From Kistimonas asteriae (lineage in GTDB: Bacteria > Pseudomonadota > Gammaproteobacteria > Pseudomonadales > Endozoicomonadaceae): 64,000 nt of DNA. This document shows positions 27,003-35,897 of this stretch, piece after piece. Numbering within the stretch: position 1 is the stretch's first letter; every line of letters begins with the position of its first letter. The stretch is taken from NCBI RefSeq assembly GCF_018263925.1, contig NZ_JAEVHF010000007.1, positions 175,844 through 239,843 of the forward strand, in the 5' to 3' direction. The position numbers were made by a program, and so were the translations under genes. Under the pieces are notes generated by a model. The model saw only the letters and a program-made list of their open reading frames with translations. It made no database searches and was not told the origin of the DNA.

Positions 27003-28118
27003 ATGACTATTGCGGCTCCACGCGTTACGATTATTGGCTCCGGCAACGCCGGCCTGACGGCGGCTTATCACCTTTCCCTCCACGGTTGCGACACCTGCCT
27101 GTATGGCGCACCGGGCTTTACCGGCCCACTGGATGACATCCGTGAACACGGCGGCATCCGAGCCCTGGAAACCCTCAACGGCGTTAACCTCAGCTTTGCC
27201 GGTTTTCGTGCAATTCATACAGTGACTGAGGATATTCAGGAAGCGATCGCCTTTTCCGATATTCTTTTGCTCCCCGTTCCCTCCTTTGCTCAACTCGCCC
27301 TGTTCGAAAGCATGCTGCCGCACCTGCGGGACAATCAGATGATTGTGCTGCTACCCGGCAATTACGGCTCACTGGAACTGCGTCGTCGCCAGAAAGAACT
27401 GGGCTACCAGCAAGACCTGATCTTTGTCGATGCCATTTCCATTCCCTGGGCGTGTCGGATCAGCGGCCCGGCTGAAGTCGCCATTATGGGCATTAAGGAA
27501 TACCTGCCCCTGGCAGCACTGCCCGCCTCCCGCACAGGCGAAGCCATTGCTCGTCTCACGCCAGTGATGCCTCTGCCCCTGAAAGCACTGGCCAATGTGA
27601 TCGCCGCTGGTCTGGAGAACATCAACTACGGCGGCCATCCGCTTCTGACGACGCTGAACATGGGGCTGCTGGAAAACTTCAAAGGTGATTTCAATTACTA
27701 CAAGGATTGCTGCTCAACCGCGACCGCTCGCGCTGCCGCTGTCATGGAAGAAGAACGCATTCAGATCGGTAAGGCCATGGGACTGAAACTGCTACCGGAA
27801 CTGGAGGCCATGAACAGTCTCTACGCCATGGAGTGCGAGACAGTCTACGAAGTGAACCGCACCTCGGAAACCCACGGCAAGATCAACTCCGCCCCGGACA
27901 GTGCCGAACACCGCTACATCACGGAAGACGCCGCCTATCTGCTGGTGCCCTGCAAGGAGTTCGCCCGGTTAACTGGTACAGCGACCCCCATGATCGATGC
28001 CTGCCTGACCATTGATAATGCTTACAACAACGCCGACTACCTGGCGACAGGCCGCAACCTGAAGGCCATGGGGCTCGATGGATTGAACATCGAAGACATC
28101 ATGGCTGCTGTTGCCTGA
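27003..28118 (+). CDS. NAD/NADP octopine/nopaline (opine) dehydrogenase family protein
   Basis: 371 residues. The N-terminal Rossmann domain has the dinucleotide motif IIGSGNAG (residues ~10-17). The C-terminal helical domain has NYGGHPLLTTLNMG near 205-220; in opine dehydrogenases the histidine of the conserved HP pair is catalytic. Such enzymes reductively couple an amino acid to a 2-oxo acid, or run in reverse, to make or degrade N-carboxyalkyl amino acids such as octopine or alanopine. ATG at 27003 gives MTIAAPRVTIIGSG; an upstream start at 26979 would add eight residues. The next gene, 64 bases downstream, is a YfcC-type carrier, and a LysR regulator follows: a likely catabolic or transport unit. 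Confidence 0.85.
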   Translation: MTIAAPRVTIIGSGNAGLTAAYHLSLHGCDTCLYGAPGFTGPLDDIREHGGIRALETLNGVNLSFAGFRAIHTVTEDIQEAIAFSDILLLPVPSFAQLALFESMLPHLRDNQMIVLLPGNYGSLELRRRQKELGYQQDLIFVDAISIPWACRISGPAEVAIMGIKEYLPLAALPASRTGEAIARLTPVMPLPLKALANVIAAGLENINYGGHPLLTTLNMGLLENFKGDFNYYKDCCSTATARAAAVMEEERIQIGKAMGLKLLPELEAMNSLYAMECETVYEVNRTSETHGKINSAPDSAEHRYITEDAAYLLVPCKEFARLTGTATPMIDACLTIDNAYNNADYLATGRNLKAMGLDGLNIEDIMAAVA

Positions 28119-28131
28119 CATAACACAAAAC

Positions 28132-28151
28132 ACCTCCCCGCAAGGGGAGGT
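28132..28151. other. GCAA-tetraloop hairpin between the opine-dehydrogenase-like and transporter genes
   Basis: ACCTCCCC and GGGGAGGT form a perfect 8-bp stem closed by GCAA, a stable GNRA loop. No T-tract follows. It lies 13 bases past one stop and 31 bases before the next start, so it may adjust relative expression or mRNA stability in a shared transcript. Confidence 0.55.
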
Positions 28152-28182
28152 ACAGTCGCCGACCATCCGTACCGGAGCGAAC

Positions 28183-29592
28183 ATGGCCCGATTAAAATTT
28201 CCCTCTGCCTACACGATCCTGTTTTTTCTCACCATCGTGATGGCCGTACTGACCTGGCTAGTGCCTGCCGGTCAGTACCAGATGGCCACCAACGAAGAGC
28301 TGGGGCGTGAAGTGCCCATTGCCGGCACCTATCACACCGTGGAATCCAGCCCTCAGGGCTTTTCCGATGTGGTACTGGCCCCCATTGATGGTTTCTATAA
28401 CCACAGCACCTATTCCGCCAACGCCATTGATGTTGCCCTGTTTGTTTTGATCATTGGTGGTTTCCTGGGCGTGGCCACACAAACCGGCGCCATTGACGCT
28501 GGCATTGCCCGAATTACTGAACGCCTTAAAGGCCGGGAACAATGGATGATCCCGATCCTGATGGGAATTTTCGCTGCCGGAGGCACGGTCTACGGCATGT
28601 CGGAAGAAACCATCCCGTTCTATGCCCTGCTGATTCCGGTCATGATCGCGGCCGGTTACGATGCCGTCACCGGTGTCGCGATTATCATGATTGGCGCCGG
28701 TATTGGCTGCCTGGGCTCGACCATCAACCCATTCGCCACCGTCATCGCGTCCAATGCCGCCGGTGTCAGCTTCACTGACGGACAACTGCCCCGCGTCCTT
28801 ATCCTCGTACTGGGATGGCTGGCCTGCGTAACCTATGTCATGCGCTATGCCGCACGGATCAAGGCCGATCCTTCACAGTCCCTGGTGGCCGACCAGCGAA
28901 TCACCAACGAAAAGCATTTCCTGGGGCATGAAGGCAACCAGTCCGAGACAGTGGAACTCACTAGTCGCCGCAAGCTGATCCTCTCCTTGTTTGGCATCAG
29001 CTTTGCCGTGATGATGTGGGGGGTTTCCGTGGGCGGTTGGTGGATGGCCGAGATTTCCGCCCTGTTCCTTGTCTCCAGCATTGTCATTGGCCTGGTGGGG
29101 CAACTGAGCGAAGAAGAACTGACCACCACCTTCGTGAACGGCGCACGGGACCTGCTGGGCGTTGCACTGATCATCGCGCTGGCCCGCGGCATTGTCGTGA
29201 TCATGGACCAAGGCAACATCACCCACACCATTCTTTACGGTGCAGAACAGATGGTCAGCGGTCTGCCGGGGGTGGCCTTTATCAATGCGGTTTACTGGCT
29301 GGAAATGGCGCTGTCCTTCCTGGTTCCATCCTCTTCTGGTCTGGCTGTTTTGAGTATGCCCGTTCTGGCGCCGCTGGCGGACTTCGTCAATGTCAGCCGC
29401 GAACTGGTGGTTACCGCTTACCAGTCAGCCTCTGGCCTACCCAACCTGATTACCCCGACTTCCGGTGTGGTCATGGGTGGTCTGGCGATTGGCCGGGTAT
29501 CTTACAGCCGCTGGCTCAAATTCATGTGCCCGCTGTTGGCCATTCTGGTGGTTATCGTCACCCTTGTATTGAGCATCAGCGCCATGCTGTAA
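28183..29592 (+). CDS. YfcC family transporter, paralogue next to the opine-dehydrogenase-like gene
   Basis: 469-residue carrier closely similar to the one at 4636-6042 (MARLKFPSAYT start, VPAGQYQ, GGTVYGMSEETIPFYALL, LGSTINPFATVIASNAAG, TPTSGVVMGGLAIGRVSYS). ATG at 28183 has GGAG 9 bases upstream and matches the paralogue's N-terminus. An in-frame start at 28111 would overlap the preceding gene. From its position it probably moves the substrate or product of the adjacent dehydrogenase, such as an opine or its amino acid. That is inference from context. Confidence 0.9.
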   Translation: MARLKFPSAYTILFFLTIVMAVLTWLVPAGQYQMATNEELGREVPIAGTYHTVESSPQGFSDVVLAPIDGFYNHSTYSANAIDVALFVLIIGGFLGVATQTGAIDAGIARITERLKGREQWMIPILMGIFAAGGTVYGMSEETIPFYALLIPVMIAAGYDAVTGVAIIMIGAGIGCLGSTINPFATVIASNAAGVSFTDGQLPRVLILVLGWLACVTYVMRYAARIKADPSQSLVADQRITNEKHFLGHEGNQSETVELTSRRKLILSLFGISFAVMMWGVSVGGWWMAEISALFLVSSIVIGLVGQLSEEELTTTFVNGARDLLGVALIIALARGIVVIMDQGNITHTILYGAEQMVSGLPGVAFINAVYWLEMALSFLVPSSSGLAVLSMPVLAPLADFVNVSRELVVTAYQSASGLPNLITPTSGVVMGGLAIGRVSYSRWLKFMCPLLAILVVIVTLVLSISAML

Positions 29593-29625
29593 GCCTTGAC
29601 CAGTAGAACCCTACCGTTGTTTGTA

Positions 29626-30600
29626 CTAACTGACTGCCAGCGCTGACGACGATTTCGTCAGCGCTGCGAAGATTTCCTTCAGGTGTTCTGGCATCAGTTC
29701 CAGCCGGTAACAGATCCCTTCTTCATGTATGCACTGGAAAAAGCACGCCAGAAACTCCCTGCCCAACCGGGAGAGCGGACGACTCACCGGCAGCAGAAGA
29801 TCAAAATGGAAAGGCACGGATGGCCGGTACGGTTTGAAATCCACCCCCTGCTCAGCCAACTGGATAGCGGTAAACGGATCAACCACGGCATAACCCAGCC
29901 CCGCCGCAACCATACTGCCAACAGCATAGGAGAATGACGCTTCCGCCACTTTCCGGTAACTGACCCCAGCGTCCCGAAACGTTTCATCAATACCCGCCTG
30001 TGTTTCCCGGTGCTCGTAACCAATCATCGGTTTACCAGCCAACAGGGATGGGGTAATCACCGATTGGTTAGACAGCTCACTGTTGGCCGGCATCAGGCAC
30101 ACCTGCTCACCACAGAACCGCACCCGGTCCACGCAAGCGGGTAGATGGTGGTCATCCGGCAAAATGGCAAACCCCACATCGCACAATTGCAGCTCTGCAT
30201 GGCTGCATACCTGCTCCGAACGATAATTCCGCAGTGTGACTAACAGGGATTCCTGATCAATAAACGCATTCAGCAGGTGGGGAATAAAACTGATCGACAG
30301 CATCGGCATGGCGGCAACATGCAGGCTGCCACTGGGTTTGTCCCGGATCGCCTGGATCGCGCCATCCAGATGCTCAAGGCGCTGGCCAATTTCATCAATC
30401 TGCTCAAACAGCACCCTGGCGTCCGGTGTCGGAACCAGGCGCTTGTGGCTGCGGTCAAACAGCATAAAGCCCAGGTCGCTTTCCAGGCTATGGATTAACC
30501 GGGTAACTGCGGGCTGAGTAATTGCCAGTTTCTGAGCAGCGGCCGTCACAGAGCCGTTAGTGATAATTGCCCGGAAGGCATTGAGTTGCTGTAAACGCAT
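29626..30600 (-). CDS. LysR family transcriptional regulator
   Basis: 324 residues. The N-terminal winged helix-turn-helix (MRLQQLNAFRAIITNGSVTAAA, then TQPAVTRLIHSLE) is typical of the family. Residues ~90-300 are the periplasmic-binding-like effector domain. The start pattern (QLNAFRA, TAAA, TQPA.TRLI) resembles from memory OccR/NocR, LysR regulators of octopine/nopaline catabolism, which would suit its neighbours. It is convergent with the transporter gene, 33 bases away; its promoter lies between 30601 and the nrdR stop. Its 3' end contains a perfect 12-bp hairpin (29638-29649 / 29655-29666). Confidence 0.92.
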   Translation of the reverse strand: MRLQQLNAFRAIITNGSVTAAAQKLAITQPAVTRLIHSLESDLGFMLFDRSHKRLVPTPDARVLFEQIDEIGQRLEHLDGAIQAIRDKPSGSLHVAAMPMLSISFIPHLLNAFIDQESLLVTLRNYRSEQVCSHAELQLCDVGFAILPDDHHLPACVDRVRFCGEQVCLMPANSELSNQSVITPSLLAGKPMIGYEHRETQAGIDETFRDAGVSYRKVAEASFSYAVGSMVAAGLGYAVVDPFTAIQLAEQGVDFKPYRPSVPFHFDLLLPVSRPLSRLGREFLACFFQCIHEEGICYRLELMPEHLKEIFAALTKSSSALAVS

Positions 30601-30733
30601 GGTGCAAAAATGTCCCGAAACGGCCTGTATTCACGGGAAAACTAAATGGAGCAACCACAGGAAAGCCCAGCCTTTGAGGTGGTCTCCGTGAGAATCAAGG
30701 GTTATGACGCGACAACATTGGGGCGTGAAGACC

Positions 30734-31222
30734 TTAACGCTCTTCTTCAGCCTGTCGATGGTGAGAGCCAGGCTCTTTTTCCAGTCGATCAATCTCTTCC
30801 CGGAACTCGGTCAGATCCTGGAACCTGCGGTAAACAGAAGCAAACCGGATATAGGCTACTTCATCCAGCTCCTGCAGGGCAGACATCACTTCTTCACCCA
30901 CCATGCGTGAATTGATTTCCCGTTCGCCGGTGGCGCGCAGGCGATGTTCAATACGGCTGATCGCTTCTTCAATGCGCTCCGTACTGACTGGTCGTTTCTC
31001 TAGCGCACGCAGCAGCCCGGCCCGGAGTTTCTCTTCATCAAACGGCTCCCGGGAACCATCCTGTTTGACGATACGGGGCATGACCAATTCCGCACTTTCA
31101 TAGGTGGTAAAGCGCTCAGAACAGGTCAGACACTCGCGGCGCCTGCGCACCTGGGTGCCTTCGGCAACCAGTCGGGAGTCAATCACCTTGGTGTCATCGG
31201 CGTTGCAAAAGGGGCAATGCAT
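30734..31222 (-). CDS. nrdR: Transcriptional repressor NrdR
   Basis: 162 residues. The N-terminal zinc ribbon has MHCPFC (residues 1-6) and [14 protein letters not shown]; the following ATP-cone has [15 protein letters not shown]. NrdR binds NrdR boxes and represses ribonucleotide reductase genes according to (d)ATP level. ATG at 31222 gives the invariant MxCPFC start; an upstream start at 31285 would add 21 non-homologous residues. Normally next to ribD, it is separated here by the opine-type cluster. Confidence 0.95.
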   Translation of the reverse strand: MHCPFCNADDTKVIDSRLVAEGTQVRRRRECLTCSERFTTYESAELVMPRIVKQDGSREPFDEEKLRAGLLRALEKRPVSTERIEEAISRIEHRLRATGEREINSRMVGEEVMSALQELDEVAYIRFASVYRRFQDLTEFREEIDRLEKEPGSHHRQAEEER

Positions 31223-31392
31223 AGTGCTGATCTGTTGGCCGTTTACAGGGGGTGTGAATGTGATACTAACGGTTAGCAGCAACAAGATACAAGTCTGCGT
31301 GAATTGTCAGCAATAAAAGCCATGACAATCGAACTTTTCAGTCATCACATACTCCATTTCTTTTTGTTCTAACTTGACCTATCGGAGTGAAA

Positions 31393-32526
31393 ATGAAGAT
31401 GGCTCCTATAGCCCGTGCTGAATCTCTCAACACATTAAGCAGTTCCAACTCACAAATCGCCTTTGAAAGCGGTGTTGTTGAACATCCAGTCCGGCGAAGA
31501 TCCCCCTACATTCAGGGAGTGATTACCGGTATTCGTTCATTACCAGAGACCTTTGGCAAAATGGTTAGCCATTGCGCTAAACCACCGGGCAAGCCGCTTC
31601 AAAAGCGAAAAGTGGCATTGTTATGTTTTACCGTGCCGATGGCAGTGACATTTTCCCCCTTCACTCTGGCTTTCACAATGGTCAAAAGCATTCAGGATAT
31701 GATTTTCTTTCCCCGGCAACAGCGCTTCAGTGAAGTCTATGCGTTAACAGACGATACAGCATCCCGAGAAACGAATGCTCATTTAGACGAGGGTACACTA
31801 CGTATCTCCCATGAGCTGATTGAGATACAAAACGACCAGCAACATTTGAAAGGTTGGTTGTTTCGAACGGAACACCCCACCCCTTCCGGCGTCATACTGT
31901 TTTTTCACAGCAATAATATGACAGCCACCGGTGCCGCAAACCATTTTGCAAGGCTGTATACCGACCGAAAATTCCACTGCATTTTTACAGAGTATCCTGG
32001 TTATGGGGACTCTGAAGGTGGCATCTACAGCGATCATGATATTAAACTAGCCGCTACCGCTTTTTATGAGAGAGCCGTTGAGCTGTATGGAAATAGCAAC
32101 CTGCCATTTTTCGTCTATGGCAGCTCCATTGGCACTGTGCCTGCGATGTATCTCACAGCAAGAAGAGACATCAAGAAAGTCGTTCTGGATGCACCTTTTA
32201 GAGACTTTATACACTTAGCTAAAACCCGAGGGAAATGCATTCCAGGCTGCCTCATTCAATATCACATCAGCACACAACATAACCTCAAACGATTTCTACA
32301 ACGCAATAACACCAAGGCCCTGATTTTACATGCTACCGGTGACAACATGATTCCTTATGAGGAATCGGCGCAACTGATTGCCCCCTACAAGAACAAAACT
32401 CAGTTTTTTCATCGAGCCGTTTTACATACAGCAGGAGGTATTTTTTCTTATTATTCTGACCACAATGAACTTAATTCCGAGGATAACAATCAAATACTCG
32501 GTTTTTTGTCATCAGGCGTAAGTTGA
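31393..32526 (+). CDS. Membrane-associated alpha/beta hydrolase, copy 1
   Basis: 377 residues. A cytosolic N-terminal region is followed by a hydrophobic segment near 75-100 (LLCFTVPMAVTFSPFTLAF), then the motif FFPRQQRFSE. The hydrolase core from ~140 has an HSNN oxyanion segment, EYPGYGDSEG, the nucleophile elbow YGSSIG, an acid in ATGDNMIP and a final SDHNEL histidine, so the triad looks complete. It resembles BEM46/ABHD13-type serine hydrolases. Substrate unknown. ATG at 31393 has GGAG 5 bases upstream. Paralogous to 32862-34019, and A+T-richer than flanking nrdR and glyA. Confidence 0.78.
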   Translation: MKMAPIARAESLNTLSSSNSQIAFESGVVEHPVRRRSPYIQGVITGIRSLPETFGKMVSHCAKPPGKPLQKRKVALLCFTVPMAVTFSPFTLAFTMVKSIQDMIFFPRQQRFSEVYALTDDTASRETNAHLDEGTLRISHELIEIQNDQQHLKGWLFRTEHPTPSGVILFFHSNNMTATGAANHFARLYTDRKFHCIFTEYPGYGDSEGGIYSDHDIKLAATAFYERAVELYGNSNLPFFVYGSSIGTVPAMYLTARRDIKKVVLDAPFRDFIHLAKTRGKCIPGCLIQYHISTQHNLKRFLQRNNTKALILHATGDNMIPYEESAQLIAPYKNKTQFFHRAVLHTAGGIFSYYSDHNELNSEDNNQILGFLSSGVS

Positions 32527-32861
32527 GCTGATACCGGAAGAGCCCTGCCATTTTCTCTATATCTATCTTCATCCAAATTATCGTTGTGCCCCAGAAGACA
32601 TTCAAGTATGCCTGCACTTTTCTTCTATGCAGAAACAACCTGCTTATTATTAACCGATAACAGGACGCAATAATAGCAATATCATTACTCAAATAAAAAT
32701 GTCAGCTATTTAAAATAGCCAACATGAACTTTTTCAGACATACACACTCAACCTTATTGCACTTTAATTGTAACCATCAGGCATAGAAAGAATATGCCGT
32801 AACCATGTCAGGCATTGAGCACATTAAGACTCTTCCAGATAATAGAACAGGAAAGTAACAC
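32527..32861. other. A+T-rich spacer between the two hydrolase genes
   Basis: 335 bases without an open frame of coding character. An AGGA lies ~10 bases before the next ATG. No clear terminator was found, so co-transcription of the two hydrolases cannot be excluded. Confidence 0.35.
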
Positions 32862-34019
32862 ATGCTTATAGATATTGAGGGCAGCAATCATCAGGCGTTC
32901 GTACCTTTCGAACCCAAACCCTGCCCCACAGCAACCACCAATAGAGAAAACTCACACCCATCAAAAGCAGGTAAACCCTGTACATGTTTTTTTCGGGCTG
33001 TCAAAATCGTACAAAACAACTTCATAATGACAGGTATCGACTTAATCAAGCGTTTTACAGCGTCAGACAACATTTATATTCGCACGATTAAAATTATGAC
33101 ACTAATTATCAGCCTTCCATTGTTAATCATCATATTTCCCATTATCGTCTTACTCAAAATCCTACAAGACTATCTTTTTTTCCCATGTCAGTATCGTTTC
33201 TCCGCAAGTCCTACCGAACCGAAATTTTCTGAGATGGAGTCCATGAAAGAGTACCGTATAACAGTTCATGACAGTAATGGGAATGAATTAATTGGCTACC
33301 ACATCCCACCGCCCCCCTCTATTCAAGCTATGGGTATTATTCTTTATTTTCATGGTAACGATGAAACAGCAGATGTCGCTGCAGCCAGATTAGGCATTGA
33401 ATGGAGCCAAGTCGGATATCACTGTCTCTTTGCGACATACCCGGGCTACGGCGGCTCAACCGGCCACATCTTGTCAGGTGCTGACCTCATGCCAGCCAGT
33501 CAGGCATTCATTGACTTTGCCAAAACCGAATTACCAGATTTACCGATATCCCTGATGGGCTGGTCCATTGGAACCGGCATTGTAATGTGTGCGGCTTCAA
33601 TGAACGCCAGATCTGTTAACAAGGTGATCCTGCATGCACCGTACACAACGACAACCGCTCTCGTCAGTCAGCGGGCATGCCCATGCATCAGCCAATGTCT
33701 TTTTTATAACATTGACACAGAAAATAGCCTACTCAACTTTTTAGCACAGGATGAATCAAAAGCCGTTTTACTCCTACACGCAAAGCTGGACGAATACATT
33801 CCCTACATAAACAGCGAGCGACTGATGATGACTGCAAAAAACGCAGGCGTACAAAAACAGGTTATATTGCAGACTATCGACCCTACGGATAGCGAACCGG
33901 CAATCCTATATCACTGCTGTTCTATATGTGATAGAGAGCATGATTACAAAGACACCAACGGCTGGCATGGATATATTGATGTTGATTCAACGCTCAAAAT
34001 GGCCATCTTCCTGATATAA
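32862..34019 (+). CDS. Membrane-associated alpha/beta hydrolase, copy 2
   Basis: 385 residues, same layout as the preceding gene: a polar N-terminus, a hydrophobic segment near 75-105 (LIISLPLLIIIFPIIVLLKIL), FFPCQYRFSA, then the hydrolase domain with FHGND, TYPGYGGSTG, nucleophile elbow GWSIG and acid in HAKLDEYIP. The C-terminal His is probably that in the NGWHGYID segment. The last third carries an inserted cysteine-rich stretch (HCCSICDREHD) absent from copy 1. Tandem duplication followed by divergence is likely. Function unknown. Confidence 0.76.
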   Translation: MLIDIEGSNHQAFVPFEPKPCPTATTNRENSHPSKAGKPCTCFFRAVKIVQNNFIMTGIDLIKRFTASDNIYIRTIKIMTLIISLPLLIIIFPIIVLLKILQDYLFFPCQYRFSASPTEPKFSEMESMKEYRITVHDSNGNELIGYHIPPPPSIQAMGIILYFHGNDETADVAAARLGIEWSQVGYHCLFATYPGYGGSTGHILSGADLMPASQAFIDFAKTELPDLPISLMGWSIGTGIVMCAASMNARSVNKVILHAPYTTTTALVSQRACPCISQCLFYNIDTENSLLNFLAQDESKAVLLLHAKLDEYIPYINSERLMMTAKNAGVQKQVILQTIDPTDSEPAILYHCCSICDREHDYKDTNGWHGYIDVDSTLKMAIFLI

Positions 34020-34159
34020 GGAAACTGCGAATAAGTCCCTTTTTCCCAAAACAGTACCAGTAATACCAAGGATTACCGAAGGTGAGGGTGGACTTATTGG
34101 CACCTTCCCTAAACAACTGAACAACCTTATAAAGTCAAACACATAACTACAGTTAATAG

Positions 34160-34250
34160 GTGATAGGTGATAGGTGATAGGTGATAGGTGATAGGTGATA
34201 GGTGATAGGTGATAGGTGATAGGTGATAGGTGATAGGTGATAGGTGATAG
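34160..34250. repeat. Perfect heptamer tandem repeat (GTGATAG)13
   Basis: Thirteen uninterrupted copies, 91 bases exactly. On the minus strand it begins two bases after the TAG stop of the gene at 34253-35239, so it forms the start of that gene's 3' untranslated region. The absence of sequence decay points to recent expansion or active slippage. Confidence 0.98.
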
Positions 34251-34252
34251 GA

Positions 34253-35239
34253 CTATAAAGTATTACCATCACCGAAAGGGTATCGGGATCGCCATGGAAA
34301 CTTATTTTCCGGTGGTTCACAGCCCCAAACATAAGCTACCCACATACGGACACTATTAACTCCGCCCCAAAAAAAGCCACAGGGCAAAAGGCAAGGTATA
34401 AATGCAACAATTCCAAACCCAAAACCTCGGATAGGATTAGGGATTTTCTCAACAATAGGATGATTGCAGAAATGACAACATGCTGCGCAGGGGTGTTTGT
34501 CTCTCACGTGTTGAATAGCCGCAATATTGCAATCACACTGCTTCAAAAGAAGGCTTAAATCAATATTCACATGACGCGTACCAGACCATCTCACGAGATC
34601 ATTCAACTTTCTTTCAAACTCATAAACACCTACTTTCTCACCTTCAGCAATAGATTCTAACGAGCCTAAATTTCTGACAGCTTCTTCATATTTTCCCATA
34701 ACCTTCTCATCAATCGTTCTTGTAAGTCTATTATTAGAAATACGCCTGATCCTTTGAAGCTGCCTGTCAAGATATGTAGGAATATCATCGAGAGCATCAG
34801 ATAATTCTTCATACGAAGTTTCAGCCTCAAGCTCTTCTATTTCCTTTGATGTCAAAGGCCCAAGCACATCTAGTCTAGCGTTTTCAGCAACAGCTTTCAT
34901 TTTTTTATAGTAATTAATTTCCACACACCGAAACCGGTCTCTCTTATTAATTTCTTCAGGTGAGTGGTGCTTATCATAGTGTTTGGATCGATTGATCATA
35001 AACTCAGCAGTGTATCGCACCACCCCAAAAACAGCTCCAGCACAGAACGCAACAATCGAACCGACAATAATGGCACAAACTTTCACGGCAACGATGACAT
35101 AATCCTTTATTTTTTTAAGACAATCATCACAATCCCATTTAGAACAATAAGGCATTTGTCTGGGCGTTTCTGCTGATTCATCTCCAACCGGAGAACTAAC
35201 ACTTGCGCCACTAGTCACACAACAAGGTAACAATTTCAC
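34253..35239 (-). CDS. Cysteine-rich membrane protein of unknown function (328 aa)
   Basis: Not recognised. The N-terminal ~40 residues hold Cys pairs (CC near 6; C32, C37, C40). A long hydrophobic segment spans ~46-75 and a second ~271-293; the ~195 residues between are charged and helical with a CAACCHFC cluster near 250-257. The start is GTG, preceded by a run of nine G (35242-35250) at the Shine-Dalgarno position. The leader TTTTTAGGGGG also precedes the 762-residue gene at 7036-9324. Its stop abuts the heptamer repeat. It is A+T-rich and looks acquired, in the insertion between nrdR and glyA. Confidence 0.68.
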   Translation of the reverse strand: MKLLPCCVTSGASVSSPVGDESAETPRQMPYCSKWDCDDCLKKIKDYVIVAVKVCAIIVGSIVAFCAGAVFGVVRYTAEFMINRSKHYDKHHSPEEINKRDRFRCVEINYYKKMKAVAENARLDVLGPLTSKEIEELEAETSYEELSDALDDIPTYLDRQLQRIRRISNNRLTRTIDEKVMGKYEEAVRNLGSLESIAEGEKVGVYEFERKLNDLVRWSGTRHVNIDLSLLLKQCDCNIAAIQHVRDKHPCAACCHFCNHPIVEKIPNPIRGFGFGIVAFIPCLLPCGFFWGGVNSVRMWVAYVWGCEPPENKFPWRSRYPFGDGNTL

Positions 35240-35856
35240 TGCCCCCCCCCTAAAAACATAAACTAAAGCGAACCTTAGATGTATTTACCTGAACAATAAT
35301 TCCCTTTCTCTAAGTATTGAAAAGAAAAATGACATCATGACTAACAATATCAGATAGCAGCGCTGTCATTTAAAAACAAAATGGCAACAATAATTGATAG
35401 CATCTTGAATACTTATAGATTTAAACCGCACATAAAACTGACTATTTCCAAAACAACGTCAAAGGTAAGCTATTGCATCCCCAGCCACGACGCCAGACAA
35501 TAACATCCCACCGATATTACAACTAAAAAAAATCGACCAAACAAGATTTAAAATAGCAGCACTACAACACTACTGATGTTTACTACCTATTGCATGACAA
35601 TTAAGACACCATATTTAATGGATCACATAGCTCTTTCTCAGCCTACCCAGGCAATCCTTTATTACCTTCAACACACCCAGCACGCCTATCCGCTACCAAT
35701 AGCATTACACACTTAGCTATACATCAACACTTAATAGAAAGCCTTAACATCACTACAAACAGCGCCATGTATTGATTAATTAGGTATATCTCTATGAAAA
35801 CTAATGGAACAGTTTTCATATTTAGCGTCATTCATCCAAACAAAGCCTAGCCTGAT
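35240..35856. other. Intergenic A+T-rich region containing a G9 tract
   Basis: About 620 bases with no supported gene. The 35242-35250 run of nine C (G on the minus strand) overlaps the presumed ribosome binding site of the 328-residue gene. The rest has no RNA gene, repeat or frame with coding character; it is probably the decayed edge of inserted DNA. Confidence 0.45.
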
Positions 35857-35884
35857 CAAAAGGCCTGAAACACGTTCCAGGCCT
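35857..35884 (-). terminator. Probable terminator of glyA
   Basis: Stem AGGCCTG (35861-35867) pairs with CAGGCCT (35878-35884). On the minus strand it continues TTTTGATC. It is 14 bases beyond the glyA stop. The T-tract is short. Confidence 0.55.
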
Positions 35885-35897
35885 ACTAATATCACAA

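Noticed and set aside
34140..34255. Heptamer repeat as a CRISPR array
   Set aside because: Units are 7 bases with no spacers; it is a simple tandem repeat.
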